From positions 31,112 to 95,111 of the forward strand of contig JBLIOD010000003.1 in NCBI GenBank assembly GCA_047639475.1: a stretch of 64,000 nt of DNA, in the 5' to 3' direction. This DNA comes from JAAELZ01 sp047639475. GTDB lineage: Bacteria > Pseudomonadota > Gammaproteobacteria > Arenicellales > Poriferihabitantaceae. The notes beneath the pieces are model-generated. The model searched no databases. It saw only the letters and a list, made by a program, of their open reading frames with translations, and was not told the origin of the DNA. Every line of letters begins with the position of its first letter. Position 1 is the first letter of the stretch. Below are positions 24,446 to 34,366 of this stretch, piece after piece. The position numbers and the translations under genes are program-made.

Positions 24446-26521
24446 TTAGTGTGATAAAAAACGGTAGGCGTTGTTAATGAACCAGGCTAAGCGAGTGAAA
24501 GGGTTAAATCTTAGCTTGCTCTTACTGGCAGTCCATAGCGAGCTATCATCCTTTATCGATTTTGTAGACCCCTGATGTTGGCCTGCAAAATCATCTTGAT
24601 GTGCTTCATGTCGCACTCGAATGATTTCAGCTGTTTTAGGAAAGGCCACTTTGGCTAAGTACATAAAGTTAAGCCACGCCTTTAAATTCCCCGTTTTATA
24701 GTTGTATATCTGCGCGGCGGCAGCATACCTTTTTGCATTTTCGACTACGCCTTCATGTAGTGGGGCGTAATATTGACTTTGTGCGATTTCATCTTGGCCA
24801 ATGGCATCATCCGTTTTACGGAACACCAGTTTTGGTTTGCCGGCTTCCACTTTATAAGCAATCAAGGTGGGGTGGGGCGCGCGGCAAATTTCTTCCAATA
24901 CGGGTTTTAGTGTATTGGTCATTGAGCTGTAAAAGCTCACGCGGTGCGCGTCGTAAACTAAGCCTTCAAGGCTATTTTGATGTGTGTTGCGATAAGGCGC
25001 TGCGCGTATGGCACCTAAAGTAAAGCCGAAAATTCGTGGCTTATCGGTACGCGGCTCGATGGCGTCAGATAAATAGTGTTGAATGGTGCCTAGCCAACCT
25101 ATGTCGACCAAGGCGACTTTGTCACTTTCAAAAAAGCCCTCGCTTTCCAAATATAGCTGGAAGGCGCTATTGCTGTCTTTAGTCTGTCGTTTTACTTCCG
25201 TTTGAAACGCTTGGTCATCTAGCAGGTGTGCAAACTTGCCATCTGCTGCTTCATTGTAATCTGCGCTGTTAAAACCGATGGCGTCGTCGTCGTTGAGACC
25301 GAAACGATCGAGGTGACCAGTAAACTGCTCAACGTCCAATTTGAATATACGGCAAATGTCTTTGAAGTCACGGTTGCCGGCAGGGAAACGGGCGACATGA
25401 GAATTGAGCACACTCAATCCTTGATGGGCGCAAGCCGTAGAAGCTACGCCCATTCGGCTAACGTAGAGATAGCTGGCTTTAGGCGCGTCACCGAGTGGAT
25501 AAAACCACGGTACCATGGCATCCCATATTTGTTTAAATAGCCACCCTTCGCGGGCGCAAAAGTAGACCCTTTCAATGTCTTCCTCCTTGCAGCGCTCGAT
25601 AAGCTTATGAATAAAGTAGCTTAATAAGTAGCCAAAAAATCCGAAGCCGTCGGTGTATAACGGACTTTTATCTTGATTTTCTTGTTCCAGTGGCAACATC
25701 CATTGTAGGTGGTTTCGGCCTTTCCAGAAATCGCGTTTAGTCGCGTAGTAGTTATAGCGAGTTGCCAAAGACAAGCGATGGTGTTCACCGATGTCGTGCA
25801 AGTGATAGGCGCTAATGCCAAACTCAATAGGCTTGATAAAATCGGAGTGAGCATTATCTCCAATGTGCAGCCACTTGTCTTTGTTTAAGTCATGTTTTGT
25901 TTGCAGCAATGGCCAGGCAGCGCCGGATGCTTTGGCATTAAAAGTATCAGCTGAGGAGATAATGTCTTCAAAATATTGCGCAATATGTTTGTCCTTGGCC
26001 AATGTTTTTAAGTACTTTGCGGGTAGATAAATATCGGACACCAAAAACAAACGAATGCCTTTAAGGTGCAATGCTTTTATCCAGTCAACTGCTTCCTCAC
26101 GAACCACTATCATGGCGCTTTCCATCGCAATTTCAAAGTTAGCAACTTGTTTAAATAACGAGGAGGGAAGCTTTTTGCCAAAAATGCTGAGTAGCACTTC
26201 TTGCATGTAATCGTCATAGCGCGCTTCAAAATCTGGATACGTGGCGCCGTTGATATCACGATGAGTTTGTTCAATGGTATTGCGTAATAGTTGAACTTCA
26301 CGCGGACTAATTTGGATGTCTGACTTTTTAGCGGCATCACTGATCATCTTTGCCACCGGAATTTTGATCATGTTCGGGTCAGGCACCCGCCGAATGAACA
26401 GTGTGTCGAAGACATCAAAACTGATAGTGTCAAATTGATCAAGCTGGCTGTTGGCTTGTTGGATCAGGCTTTGCCAGGTATAAAAGCTTTGCAAGGTGGT
26501 GTCCGGTCTATTATTTTCCAC
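24446..26521 (-). CDS. large HAD-superfamily protein of surface-polysaccharide loci
   Basis: This 691-residue protein begins with a HAD hydrolase domain. It has the nucleophile motif FDVFDTLF (D36 and D39), the second motif LFLVSDIYLPAKYL near 165, and HIGDNAHSDF near 220 with the metal Asp. The remaining two thirds (VYFCAREGWLFKQIWDAM, VALVDIGWLGTIQHYLSD) match the long C-terminal region of the COG5610-type proteins found in glycan biosynthesis clusters. The exact substrate is unknown. It overlaps the upstream glycosyltransferase gene by 11 bases, so the two are an operon. Confidence 0.8.
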   Translation of the reverse strand: MENNRPDTTLQSFYTWQSLIQQANSQLDQFDTISFDVFDTLFIRRVPDPNMIKIPVAKMISDAAKKSDIQISPREVQLLRNTIEQTHRDINGATYPDFEARYDDYMQEVLLSIFGKKLPSSLFKQVANFEIAMESAMIVVREEAVDWIKALHLKGIRLFLVSDIYLPAKYLKTLAKDKHIAQYFEDIISSADTFNAKASGAAWPLLQTKHDLNKDKWLHIGDNAHSDFIKPIEFGISAYHLHDIGEHHRLSLATRYNYYATKRDFWKGRNHLQWMLPLEQENQDKSPLYTDGFGFFGYLLSYFIHKLIERCKEEDIERVYFCAREGWLFKQIWDAMVPWFYPLGDAPKASYLYVSRMGVASTACAHQGLSVLNSHVARFPAGNRDFKDICRIFKLDVEQFTGHLDRFGLNDDDAIGFNSADYNEAADGKFAHLLDDQAFQTEVKRQTKDSNSAFQLYLESEGFFESDKVALVDIGWLGTIQHYLSDAIEPRTDKPRIFGFTLGAIRAAPYRNTHQNSLEGLVYDAHRVSFYSSMTNTLKPVLEEICRAPHPTLIAYKVEAGKPKLVFRKTDDAIGQDEIAQSQYYAPLHEGVVENAKRYAAAAQIYNYKTGNLKAWLNFMYLAKVAFPKTAEIIRVRHEAHQDDFAGQHQGSTKSIKDDSSLWTASKSKLRFNPFTRLAWFINNAYRFLSH

Positions 26522-27446
26522 TTAGCTTGGCAGCTAATCGCTTGAGCAAAGTTTTTGCTAAGCTTGCGGTAGGGATGTTGGCGATGTTTTGAGCGTCATT
26601 AGCGAAAGCAGGCTTTAGCTGCATACGCACGCCGTGCAATTCTTGTTCTAGCTGTACCAATCTATCAATGCCGACGTTTACCCGTTCTTGTTGCGCAGAA
26701 GGAACTTGTCGTAAAACAGCGTTGCGGATGATTTCTTGGTCTTGCTCGCGCCCGATGATGGCCGCTTGACTGATGGTGTTGCCACTGTGAATGCGGTAAT
26801 TCATCAATGCCTCGTCGTGGGCGTAATGTACTCTATTTTCAAATGCATTCAGCAATCTGAAAATGTAGTCATAATCGTGTAAATAGCGATATGGTGCAAA
26901 TTTACCGACAGTATTTTTAGCCTCTGCTGTCATCAGCAGATTAGAAGTGGTCACCATTAAGTTTCCTTTTAAGAAACCACGATAAACATCATCGGGTTGC
27001 TGCAAGAAGAAGTCACGATTGTTTTTATGCCATTGTAGCCAACCAAATTCTGGGTTGGTGATGGCAGCGCTATCGTCGTCGATGGGTGAGACTTCTGAGA
27101 AAATGGCTGCAGATTGTTGCTCAATCATTCTGTCGATCAACCGCTCAATTCGGGCAGGATGGAATACATCGTCAGAATTGATGATACCTACGTACTCGCC
27201 TTTGGTCTTTGCTAAGCCTGCATTGAGGGCGTTATAGGCGTCTTGGTTATGTTGGTGAAAATATTGTACCCGCGAGTCATCGTATGCCTTTACAATATCG
27301 GGGGTGCTATCTGTTGAGCCATCGTCAATGATGATGAGCTCCAGATTTTCCCAGGTTTGATTCAAAACGCTGTCTATCGCCTCACTCACGAACTTTTCGT
27401 GGTTGTAAGCAGGCATCACAATACTGACTAATGGTAACAATTTCAT
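26511..27446 (-). CDS. family 2 glycosyltransferase
   Basis: An inverting GT-A glycosyltransferase of 311 residues that probably adds a sugar to a surface glycan from a nucleotide-sugar donor. The N-terminal VSIVMPAYNHEKF and IIIDDGSTDST (DD at 41-42) are the classic GT2 nucleotide-binding signature; INSDD near residue 90 supplies the metal-binding DxD-type site. The C-terminal 60 residues are helical. It is transcribed divergently from the membrane glycosyltransferase gene with only 39 bases between their starts. Confidence 0.88.
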   Translation of the reverse strand: MKLLPLVSIVMPAYNHEKFVSEAIDSVLNQTWENLELIIIDDGSTDSTPDIVKAYDDSRVQYFHQHNQDAYNALNAGLAKTKGEYVGIINSDDVFHPARIERLIDRMIEQQSAAIFSEVSPIDDDSAAITNPEFGWLQWHKNNRDFFLQQPDDVYRGFLKGNLMVTTSNLLMTAEAKNTVGKFAPYRYLHDYDYIFRLLNAFENRVHYAHDEALMNYRIHSGNTISQAAIIGREQDQEIIRNAVLRQVPSAQQERVNVGIDRLVQLEQELHGVRMQLKPAFANDAQNIANIPTASLAKTLLKRLAAKLSGK

Positions 27447-27485
27447 TAATTTATTGCTCGTGGCTCAATTGACTGAATTCGGATT

Positions 27486-29027
27486 GTGATAGCACATTTA
27501 TTAAGAATAGATTGGCGATTGGTTCTGGTCGCTTTGCTAGGCAGCTTGCTCATTTCTCTATGGGCTAATATTGTAGACGATGTTGTCAATAATGATGGCA
27601 TTGAATATCTAAAATCTGCGCAAAATATGCTTGATGGGCAATGGCGGGAAGCCGTAGAAACCTATAAATGGCCACTCTACTCTGCGTTGATGGCATTGAT
27701 TAGTAAACTAACGCATCTATCTCTTGAGGTTTCCGCGTATGTGATCGACGGCTTTGCCTTTGCATGGATAGTCATTTCGTTCGTCGCATTGGTTAGATTG
27801 TTAGGCGGATCAAAAACTGAACTGTGGTTAGCATTACTATTGGTATTATGTTTTCCAACACTCAACAAAATTCGACCTTACCTGATACGGGACCCCGCTT
27901 TTTTAGCATTGTTTTTAACGGCAATTTACTACTATTTTTGCTATTTTTTAGAGCATAAAAAGCGACTCAATTTGCTGGCGATTGGCTTCTTTGGTTTGTC
28001 TGCGCTATTTCGGATCGAAGGGCTGGTTTTTTTGATTATGTCTCAAGTTTATTTGATGGCAATTTCGACCAGTCGCAAAGGGGCGCGTTGGATTGCAACT
28101 GGATTGACGCTTGTATTAGTCATGGTGATGCTGGTGGTGCTAAGTTGGTGGAACTTTACCCCAGATGGCAATCTGACTTACTTGAGTATCTTTAGTGAAC
28201 CAATAAACTTTTTGGAAACGGTATGGGCCCAATTACTTGACCAAGTGGTTGCTCGCCTGCACGCAATTCGTTCTAGAGTACTAGTGGGCTATTCGCACTC
28301 GTATGCTTATGTGGTGCTACTGTGGTCAGCATTAACGATTGTTTTTTTCGAGTTGTTGGATGCGTTGTATTTTTCTTACGCAATTCTTTTTGGCATTGCA
28401 GTTAGTCGTAAAGAAATTTTTCCGCAGCGACAGTTGTTAAAACCATGGCGATTTTTGCTGATGGTGGCTTTGGGCATTTTAATCGCTTTCGTGCTGCTAC
28501 AATGGTTCTTAACCGATCGTTATCCCTTGTCAGCCGCTTTATTAATACTGCTGCCCATTCCATTCTTATTAGCCAAATGGTTGCGTGCAGCAAGAGGAGG
28601 GGCGACCAATAAGAAAAGTAAAATTGTATTTACGGTTGTGATGAGCTTGATCATTTTGGCCGGATTGAAAAGTTTTGATCTGGCGACCAAAAAAACTTAC
28701 CTCAAAGAATCTGGGATTTGGTTGAAACATAACATTCAGCCAGAAGCGTCGATTTACACCAATAATAAAATTATTGCGCATTACATTGGGAGAAATGTCC
28801 ATGACGGGCGATATCGCTCTAGTTGGAAGGGAAATAGGAAGTTAGCGTTAATTGCTAGTAGAAAGTACGATTATTTGGCGCTCAATGTTGAGCCAAAAGA
28901 TGCGCAGTATGCGCTGGATATCCCCTTGGTTGTTCGACGCGAGCCGCTCATCATTTTTGAAAACGAAAAAGGCGCCAAGGTGTTAATTATAGAAATGAAT
29001 AATAAGCGAGCCGACCACTCACAATAA
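27486..29027 (+). CDS. polytopic membrane glycosyltransferase (GT-C, ArnT/PMT-like)
   Basis: An integral membrane protein of 513 residues with about 10-11 hydrophobic segments and a C-terminal soluble part of about 110 residues. The first extracytoplasmic loop contains DDVVNNDGIEYL, where the acidic pair fits the catalytic loop of lipid-linked-sugar GT-C enzymes. IRPYLIRDPAF near 137 is also typical. It would transfer a sugar from a polyprenyl-phosphate carrier in the periplasm. The start is GTG at 27486. The neighbouring GT2 and HAD genes suggest a shared glycan pathway; the acceptor is unknown. Confidence 0.75.
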   Translation: MIAHLLRIDWRLVLVALLGSLLISLWANIVDDVVNNDGIEYLKSAQNMLDGQWREAVETYKWPLYSALMALISKLTHLSLEVSAYVIDGFAFAWIVISFVALVRLLGGSKTELWLALLLVLCFPTLNKIRPYLIRDPAFLALFLTAIYYYFCYFLEHKKRLNLLAIGFFGLSALFRIEGLVFLIMSQVYLMAISTSRKGARWIATGLTLVLVMVMLVVLSWWNFTPDGNLTYLSIFSEPINFLETVWAQLLDQVVARLHAIRSRVLVGYSHSYAYVVLLWSALTIVFFELLDALYFSYAILFGIAVSRKEIFPQRQLLKPWRFLLMVALGILIAFVLLQWFLTDRYPLSAALLILLPIPFLLAKWLRAARGGATNKKSKIVFTVVMSLIILAGLKSFDLATKKTYLKESGIWLKHNIQPEASIYTNNKIIAHYIGRNVHDGRYRSSWKGNRKLALIASRKYDYLALNVEPKDAQYALDIPLVVRREPLIIFENEKGAKVLIIEMNNKRADHSQ

Positions 29028-29034
29028 TAAGCCC

Positions 29035-29937
29035 ATGCAAGATTCAAAATCAAACAAGACTAGCGCCAATATTGCGAATATTTTGACGGAAGCCCTGCCC
29101 TATATTCAGCGATATCATGGTAAAACTTGGGTGGTTAAATACGGTGGCAATGCCATGACTGATCAACGCCTAAAAGAGAGCTTTGCTCGCGATGTGGTAC
29201 TGCTAAAGGCGGTCGGCATTAATCCGGTAGTGGTGCATGGCGGCGGCCCACAGATAAATCAATTGTTAGAAAAAATTGGCAAGGAGTCTACCTTTGTAGA
29301 CGGAATGCGGGTAACTGACAGTGAGACCATGGATGTGGTTGAGATGGTTTTGGGAGGACAAGTGAATAAAGAAATAGTCAATATGATCAATCAGCAAGGT
29401 GGGCACGCAGTGGGCCTTACGGGCAAGGATGGCGGTTTAATCAACGCGGTCAAGCTGCAAGTAGAAAAAAATGATCCCGTATTGCAACGCAATGAAATTA
29501 TTGATTACGGGCATGTGGGCGAGATCAAGTCGATTGATCCAAGAATCGTGCAGCTGTTGGAGTCGCAGGCGTTTATACCTGTAATCGCCCCTATTGGCGT
29601 GGGTGATGATGGCCAGACTTACAACATAAATGCAGATATTGTTGCAGGGGAGTTAGCGGCGACACTTAAGGCTGAGAAGCTATTGCTGCTGACCAATACG
29701 CCTGGAGTGAACGACAAGGATGGGCGGCTGCTCGCTGAGTTAGACGCCAAGTCTATTGATAAATACATTGAAGATGGCACCATTCAAGGCGGTATGCTGC
29801 CTAAAGTTGACTGTGCCTTAAGTGCGGTGAATAAAGGAGTGGGGTCGGCCATTATTTTAGATGGACGTATTGATCATTGCTTACTACTAGAAGCATTTAC
29901 TGATTCAGGCGTGGGCACGCAGATAGTCGCGGGATAA
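29035..29937 (+). CDS. argB: acetylglutamate kinase
   Basis: Phosphorylates N-acetylglutamate with ATP, the second step of arginine biosynthesis, in the cytoplasm. The protein has 300 residues, normal for the family. VVKYGGNAM near residue 34 is the ATP-binding lysine motif, VVHGGGPQINQLL near 65 binds the phosphate chain, and GGMLPKVDCAL near 248 completes the active site. It begins seven bases after the membrane glycosyltransferase gene and may be co-transcribed with it. argE is elsewhere in this window (47.1 kb). Confidence 0.97.
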   Translation: MQDSKSNKTSANIANILTEALPYIQRYHGKTWVVKYGGNAMTDQRLKESFARDVVLLKAVGINPVVVHGGGPQINQLLEKIGKESTFVDGMRVTDSETMDVVEMVLGGQVNKEIVNMINQQGGHAVGLTGKDGGLINAVKLQVEKNDPVLQRNEIIDYGHVGEIKSIDPRIVQLLESQAFIPVIAPIGVGDDGQTYNINADIVAGELAATLKAEKLLLLTNTPGVNDKDGRLLAELDAKSIDKYIEDGTIQGGMLPKVDCALSAVNKGVGSAIILDGRIDHCLLLEAFTDSGVGTQIVAG

Positions 29938-30092
29938 TCTCGTTTGCTTAGAGTTGGCTAAAAAAGGTGAAAAAAGGCTGTTATCACCTGAATTAGCTTG
30001 ATCTGGCGTCCCTTTGGGCCTGTAAATCGCATACAATCGCGAGCCATTTTATTCCGCGCATTTTTTAAAAGGCATTTTGCCTGGCCCATCAC

Positions 30093-31913
30093 ATGAAAGA
30101 CTTAAGAAATATTGCCATAATCGCTCACGTTGACCATGGTAAAACAACCCTCGTTGATAGACTACTACAACAATCAGGTACGCTAGGTGATCGATTTGGC
30201 CCTGTCGAGCGGGTAATGGATGGTAACGATCTAGAAAAAGAACGCGGAATTACCATTGTGTCTAAGAATACTGCGCTTAAGTGGAATGACTATCGTATCA
30301 ATATCGTTGATACGCCAGGGCACGCAGATTTCGGCGGCGAAGTCGAGCGCGTGTTGTCGATGGTGGATAGTGTATTGTTGCTGGTGGACGCCGTAGAAGG
30401 GCCAATGCCGCAAACTCGTTTCGTAACACAAAAGGCCTTCGAACACGGATTACGGCCAATCGTAGTGGTAAACAAAATTGACCGCGACGGCGCTAGGCCA
30501 GACTGGGTGGTTGACCAAACCTTTGATTTGTTTGATCGTCTAGGCGGTACAGATGAACAGCTAGATTTTCCTGTCGTTTATACTTCAGCGATCGAAGGCT
30601 ATGCAACGCTTGATGCGAACGTTCGCACAGAGAGCATGGATACTCTGTTCCAAGCCGTCATTGATCACGCTCCAGAGCCGGATGTTGACGTTGAAGCGCC
30701 ATTTCAGATGCAGGTTTCTTCAGTAGATTACTCGAGTTTTGTGGGCGTTATTGGCATAGGCCGAGTACGGAACGGCAAAGTGAAGCGCAACACACCTATT
30801 ACAGTGGTAGATAGTGAAGGCAAAAAGCGCAACGCGCGAATTATGCAAATATTGGGCTTTCACGGCCTGCAACGAATTGAAGTGGAGACTGCTCAGGCAG
30901 GAGACATTATCGCTGTAACTGGTATAGAACAATTATCTATTTCTGATACCTTGTGTGACCCGGCAGCACCAGTAGCGTTACCGCCATTGACGGTCGACCA
31001 GCCCACGGTGACAATGATGTTCCAGGTTAACACATCCCCTTTTAGCGGCAAGGAAGGCAAGTTTGTAACGTCTCGACAGATACTTGAGCGTTTAGAAAAA
31101 GAACTGATTCATAACGTGGCGCTGCGCGTAACACCAACGCCAAACCCAGATATGTTCGAAGTGGCTGGAAGAGGTGAATTACATTTGTCAATTTTGCTTG
31201 AGACCATGCGCCGTGAAGGCTTTGAGATAGCGGTCTCTAGGCCTCAAGTTATTTATAGAGAGATAGATGGGGTTCGCTGCGAACCCTTTGAGGATGTGGA
31301 TATCGATATTGAAGAAGCAAACCAAGGGGCTTTGATGGAAGCCATTGGGATGCGCAAAGGTGAACTTAAAGATATGCAGCCTGACGGCAAAGGCCGAGTG
31401 CGTTTAGTTTATTTTATGCCAGCGAGAGGCTTAATTGGTTTTCAGACTGACTTTATGACGCTGACGTCTGGCACGGGTCTAATGAACCATGTCTTTAGTG
31501 AATACCAACCCGTTGTCGAAGGTGAATTTTCGGGTCGACGAAATGGTGCGCTTGTTTCGATGGCGACCGGTAAAGCTGTTGCGTTTGCGCTTTGGAATTT
31601 GCAGGAGCGTGGAAAGTTGATGTTGGGGCACGGCGCCGAAGTTTACGAGGGGCAGATAGTGGGCATTCACTCGCGTAGGAATGACTTAGTGGTGAACCCA
31701 TTGAAGGGGAAGCAGTTGAGTAATGTTCGAGCTTCGGGTAAGGATGACAGTATTAATCTTGAGCCGCCAATGCAAGTAACCTTAGAGTCAGCTTTGGAAT
31801 TAATAGAAGACGACGAGTTGGTGGAAATCACGCCGTTGAGTATTCGAATCCGCAAGAAATTATTAACTGAGAGCGATCGAAAGCGCGCAGGACGAAGTAA
31901 GGATAAAGAGTGA
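30093..31913 (+). CDS. typA: ribosome-associated GTPase TypA/BipA
   Basis: A translational GTPase of 606 residues involved in 50S subunit assembly and stress adaptation. The G domain shows AHVDHGKTTLVD (G1), RGITIVSKN (switch), DTPGHADFGGEVERVL (G3) and VVNKIDRDGARPD (G4). Domain II, the EF-G-like domains and the TypA-specific C-terminal domain (about 480-600) follow at the usual length. It has its own 155-base upstream region after argB. Confidence 0.98.
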   Translation: MKDLRNIAIIAHVDHGKTTLVDRLLQQSGTLGDRFGPVERVMDGNDLEKERGITIVSKNTALKWNDYRINIVDTPGHADFGGEVERVLSMVDSVLLLVDAVEGPMPQTRFVTQKAFEHGLRPIVVVNKIDRDGARPDWVVDQTFDLFDRLGGTDEQLDFPVVYTSAIEGYATLDANVRTESMDTLFQAVIDHAPEPDVDVEAPFQMQVSSVDYSSFVGVIGIGRVRNGKVKRNTPITVVDSEGKKRNARIMQILGFHGLQRIEVETAQAGDIIAVTGIEQLSISDTLCDPAAPVALPPLTVDQPTVTMMFQVNTSPFSGKEGKFVTSRQILERLEKELIHNVALRVTPTPNPDMFEVAGRGELHLSILLETMRREGFEIAVSRPQVIYREIDGVRCEPFEDVDIDIEEANQGALMEAIGMRKGELKDMQPDGKGRVRLVYFMPARGLIGFQTDFMTLTSGTGLMNHVFSEYQPVVEGEFSGRRNGALVSMATGKAVAFALWNLQERGKLMLGHGAEVYEGQIVGIHSRRNDLVVNPLKGKQLSNVRASGKDDSINLEPPMQVTLESALELIEDDELVEITPLSIRIRKKLLTESDRKRAGRSKDKE

Positions 31914-32085
31914 TTTGTTGAATCTGATAGAGAATTTAGGGAAAATATAGGCTAATATCGCTATCTTAGCTATATTTCTACATGAAATTACTAGTTTTGC
32001 GTGGTAACTTCTTGATATAGAATAATATTGTCCAACTAATTGATGGGTACGGTCTAACTGTAACAATAAATTTCTCTATACGAAC

Positions 32086-33144
32086 TTGTTTGGATTAGGT
32101 AACAAAACTAGCTTATTAGGCGTCGACGTAGGTGAATCATCGATCAAGATGGTTCAGCTAGAACATCTTAATAAAAAATTTCGCTTGGCCAAGTTTCATA
32201 TTGAACCTATGCCCAGAGGGCTCATTGTAGAAGGCAGAGTGATGGATGTGTCGCAATTATCTGAGACACTACAGCGAGTTTTAAAGGAACAAAAAATATC
32301 GGTAAAAGCCGTCGTTGCTTCAGTAAATTATACTGATGTGATTGTTAAAAGACTACGCTCGAAAAAAGGCATGAGAGAGCGTGAACTCGAGCAATGGGTC
32401 GAGTACGAGGTAGATAAATTTGTACCGTACACCATGGATGAGTTAAATCTGGATTTTGAAATAGATGAAGCGCAATCTAACGAGCTCGAAGATGAGATAG
32501 TGGTTACAGCATGCCGAAAACAAGCTGTAGAAGGCATTGTTGAGTGTGTGGAAAAGGCTGGGCTCGAGCCTTATGCTGTTGATATATCAAATCAAGCGCT
32601 ATTACGTGCGGGCGCAAGTGATCTAGAAGGATTTGCTGGAGGCGGTTTAAACGATCTTACGGCCATTATTGACGTTGGCATGTCGACAACACGGTTCTAT
32701 GTTTTTTCCGGCCAAAACATGGTTTATCACCGAGATGAGGCCTTTGGTGCGAATTATTTGATTGATGACTTCGCTTCAGAATACAAAATTAGCGCGGATA
32801 AAGCCCACGCGATGTTATATAAAAATAAGATGCCTAAAGCTTATAAGGAGAATGTTCTTAAGCCCTACGTGAAATCTTTTTTGAACGAAATAGAGCGCGG
32901 AATGTATGCGTTTGAGTCATCAGGGACCCGAGGACAAATCGCTCGAGTTTTATTGGTTGGCGGAAGTGTCCAGATACCCGATATTGAGAACATTCTCTCT
33001 AAAAAGCTACGCATTGACGTAAAACTGATGAACCCACTTGCGAGCATCAAAAAGCCCAGCCGTATAAATGCCAATATGTTGAATGAATTCGGCCCTCAAT
33101 TAGCGCATGCTTGTGGTTTGGCTATGTGGAAGGGGCCCAAGTGA
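32086..33144 (+). CDS. pilM: type IV pilus inner-membrane platform protein PilM
   Basis: A cytoplasmic actin-like ATPase (352 residues) that binds the N-terminal tail of PilN and links the pilus motor to the alignment complex. LLGVDVGESSIKMVQLE near residue 10 is the first phosphate-binding loop; IIDVGMSTTRFYVF near 196 and LLVGGSVQIPDIE near 287 are the other nucleotide-binding loops. The start codon is TTG at 32086, which places MFGLGNKTSLLG at the N terminus as in the family. It leads the pilMNOPQ operon; pilN overlaps its stop by one base. Confidence 0.96.
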   Translation: MFGLGNKTSLLGVDVGESSIKMVQLEHLNKKFRLAKFHIEPMPRGLIVEGRVMDVSQLSETLQRVLKEQKISVKAVVASVNYTDVIVKRLRSKKGMRERELEQWVEYEVDKFVPYTMDELNLDFEIDEAQSNELEDEIVVTACRKQAVEGIVECVEKAGLEPYAVDISNQALLRAGASDLEGFAGGGLNDLTAIIDVGMSTTRFYVFSGQNMVYHRDEAFGANYLIDDFASEYKISADKAHAMLYKNKMPKAYKENVLKPYVKSFLNEIERGMYAFESSGTRGQIARVLLVGGSVQIPDIENILSKKLRIDVKLMNPLASIKKPSRINANMLNEFGPQLAHACGLAMWKGPK

Positions 33145-33713
33145 TGGGGAGCGTAAACTTACTGCCCTGGCGCGAGGAAAGGAGATATAGGCGCGACAAA
33201 CGATTGCTCGGTGTCAGTATCATTTACTGGCTCGTTTGTGCGGCAATAGTAATTCTGATGTTGTCCTCAATCAGCGGTTCGGTCAGTAGTCAGAATAAGC
33301 GGAACCAATTTTTGATCGGCCATAACGCCAGACTAAATGTGGAAATTAAAGATGTTGAGCAATTAAAGGAAGACAAAATAGAGTTGCTTGCTCGAATCGA
33401 GATAATACAAAATTTGCAGGATAACCGAGTACAAATCGTACACGTGTTAGATGACATGGTTCGTAAACTCCCCAGTGGCGTTACCCTGGATGTCATGTCT
33501 AAGCAAGATAAAAAAATAAAGTTAATCGGCCGAGCTCAGTCAAACTCGAGAGTCTCTGAATTGATGAATTATTTGGATTCCTCGTTGTGGTTTGGCAAAT
33601 CAGATCTAACGGTTGTGAATGTCACAGACGAAGAAAATAACAAATTAAGTCAGTTTGAGTTAGCCGTTACCGAAAAAAATCTATCGGCTGGCAAGCTAGG
33701 GGAAGCAAACTAA
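33144..33713 (+). CDS. pilN: type IV pilus alignment protein PilN
   Basis: A bitopic inner-membrane protein (189 residues). The N-terminal INLLPWRE-type motif, here VNLLPWREERR, binds PilM. A transmembrane segment lies at about 27-46, followed by a periplasmic coiled coil and a ferredoxin-like domain. I chose the ATG at 33144, overlapping the pilM stop as TGATG, because it puts this motif at residue 3. It overlaps pilO by one base. Confidence 0.95.
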   Translation: MGSVNLLPWREERRYRRDKRLLGVSIIYWLVCAAIVILMLSSISGSVSSQNKRNQFLIGHNARLNVEIKDVEQLKEDKIELLARIEIIQNLQDNRVQIVHVLDDMVRKLPSGVTLDVMSKQDKKIKLIGRAQSNSRVSELMNYLDSSLWFGKSDLTVVNVTDEENNKLSQFELAVTEKNLSAGKLGEAN

Positions 33714-34366
33714 TGGCACTTAGTGATTACCTAGAAGAGCTACAGGAAATAGAGTTATCCGATTTATCTTCATGGCCTTATTGGCTGAAAGTTATAGGGT
33801 CGCTGGTAGTGGGTTTGGCCATAATGCTGGCGGGTTACCAGTTATTGTACTCTCCAAACCAGAGCCGGCTGGAAAGCGCTGAAGCTCAAGAAGTTACGTT
33901 AAAAACGGAATTTGAAACTAAACAACAATTGGTAGCAAATCTACCCGCTTACAAACTGCAAATGCTAGAGATTCAAGATCGATTTGATGCACTGCTTAAG
34001 CAGTTGCCGAACCAGACAGAGGTGCCGGCTTTGTTGACGGATATTTCTCAGGTAGGTAAGGAGCGAGGTCTAGAGTTTAGACGTTTTAAACCACTCCAAG
34101 CCAACCAGAAAGATTTTTATGTGGAGTTACCTATCGAAATTGACGCGTCGGGAACATACCACCAGTTGGCCAGCTTTGTCAGTGACATAGCGAACTTCGA
34201 ACGCGTCGTCACTATCGGTAATGTTGAGATGCAGCGTACTGAATTTAAGCAGGACGCGGATCTTGCTATTGAGAACATACCGCTGACTTTTAAGGCGATC
34301 TTACATACCTACCACTATAATGAATCAGACCAAAAGAAAAACCTAATCAGTGAGGCCTTGAAATAA
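33713..34366 (+). CDS. pilO: type IV pilus alignment protein PilO
   Basis: A bitopic inner-membrane protein (217 residues) that dimerises with PilN in the periplasm. One transmembrane helix is visible at about 24-45 (VIGSLVVGLAIMLAGYQLLY), followed by a coiled coil (about 50-90) and a C-terminal ferredoxin-like domain with LPIEIDASGTYHQLASFVSD. It starts inside the pilN stop and ends inside the pilP start. Confidence 0.95.
   Translation: MALSDYLEELQEIELSDLSSWPYWLKVIGSLVVGLAIMLAGYQLLYSPNQSRLESAEAQEVTLKTEFETKQQLVANLPAYKLQMLEIQDRFDALLKQLPNQTEVPALLTDISQVGKERGLEFRRFKPLQANQKDFYVELPIEIDASGTYHQLASFVSDIANFERVVTIGNVEMQRTEFKQDADLAIENIPLTFKAILHTYHYNESDQKKNLISEALK

Noticed and set aside
24223..24477. 84-codon plus-strand frame in the glycan region
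   Set aside because: It overlaps the end of the HAD gene on the opposite strand, has no clear ribosome binding site and matches no family.
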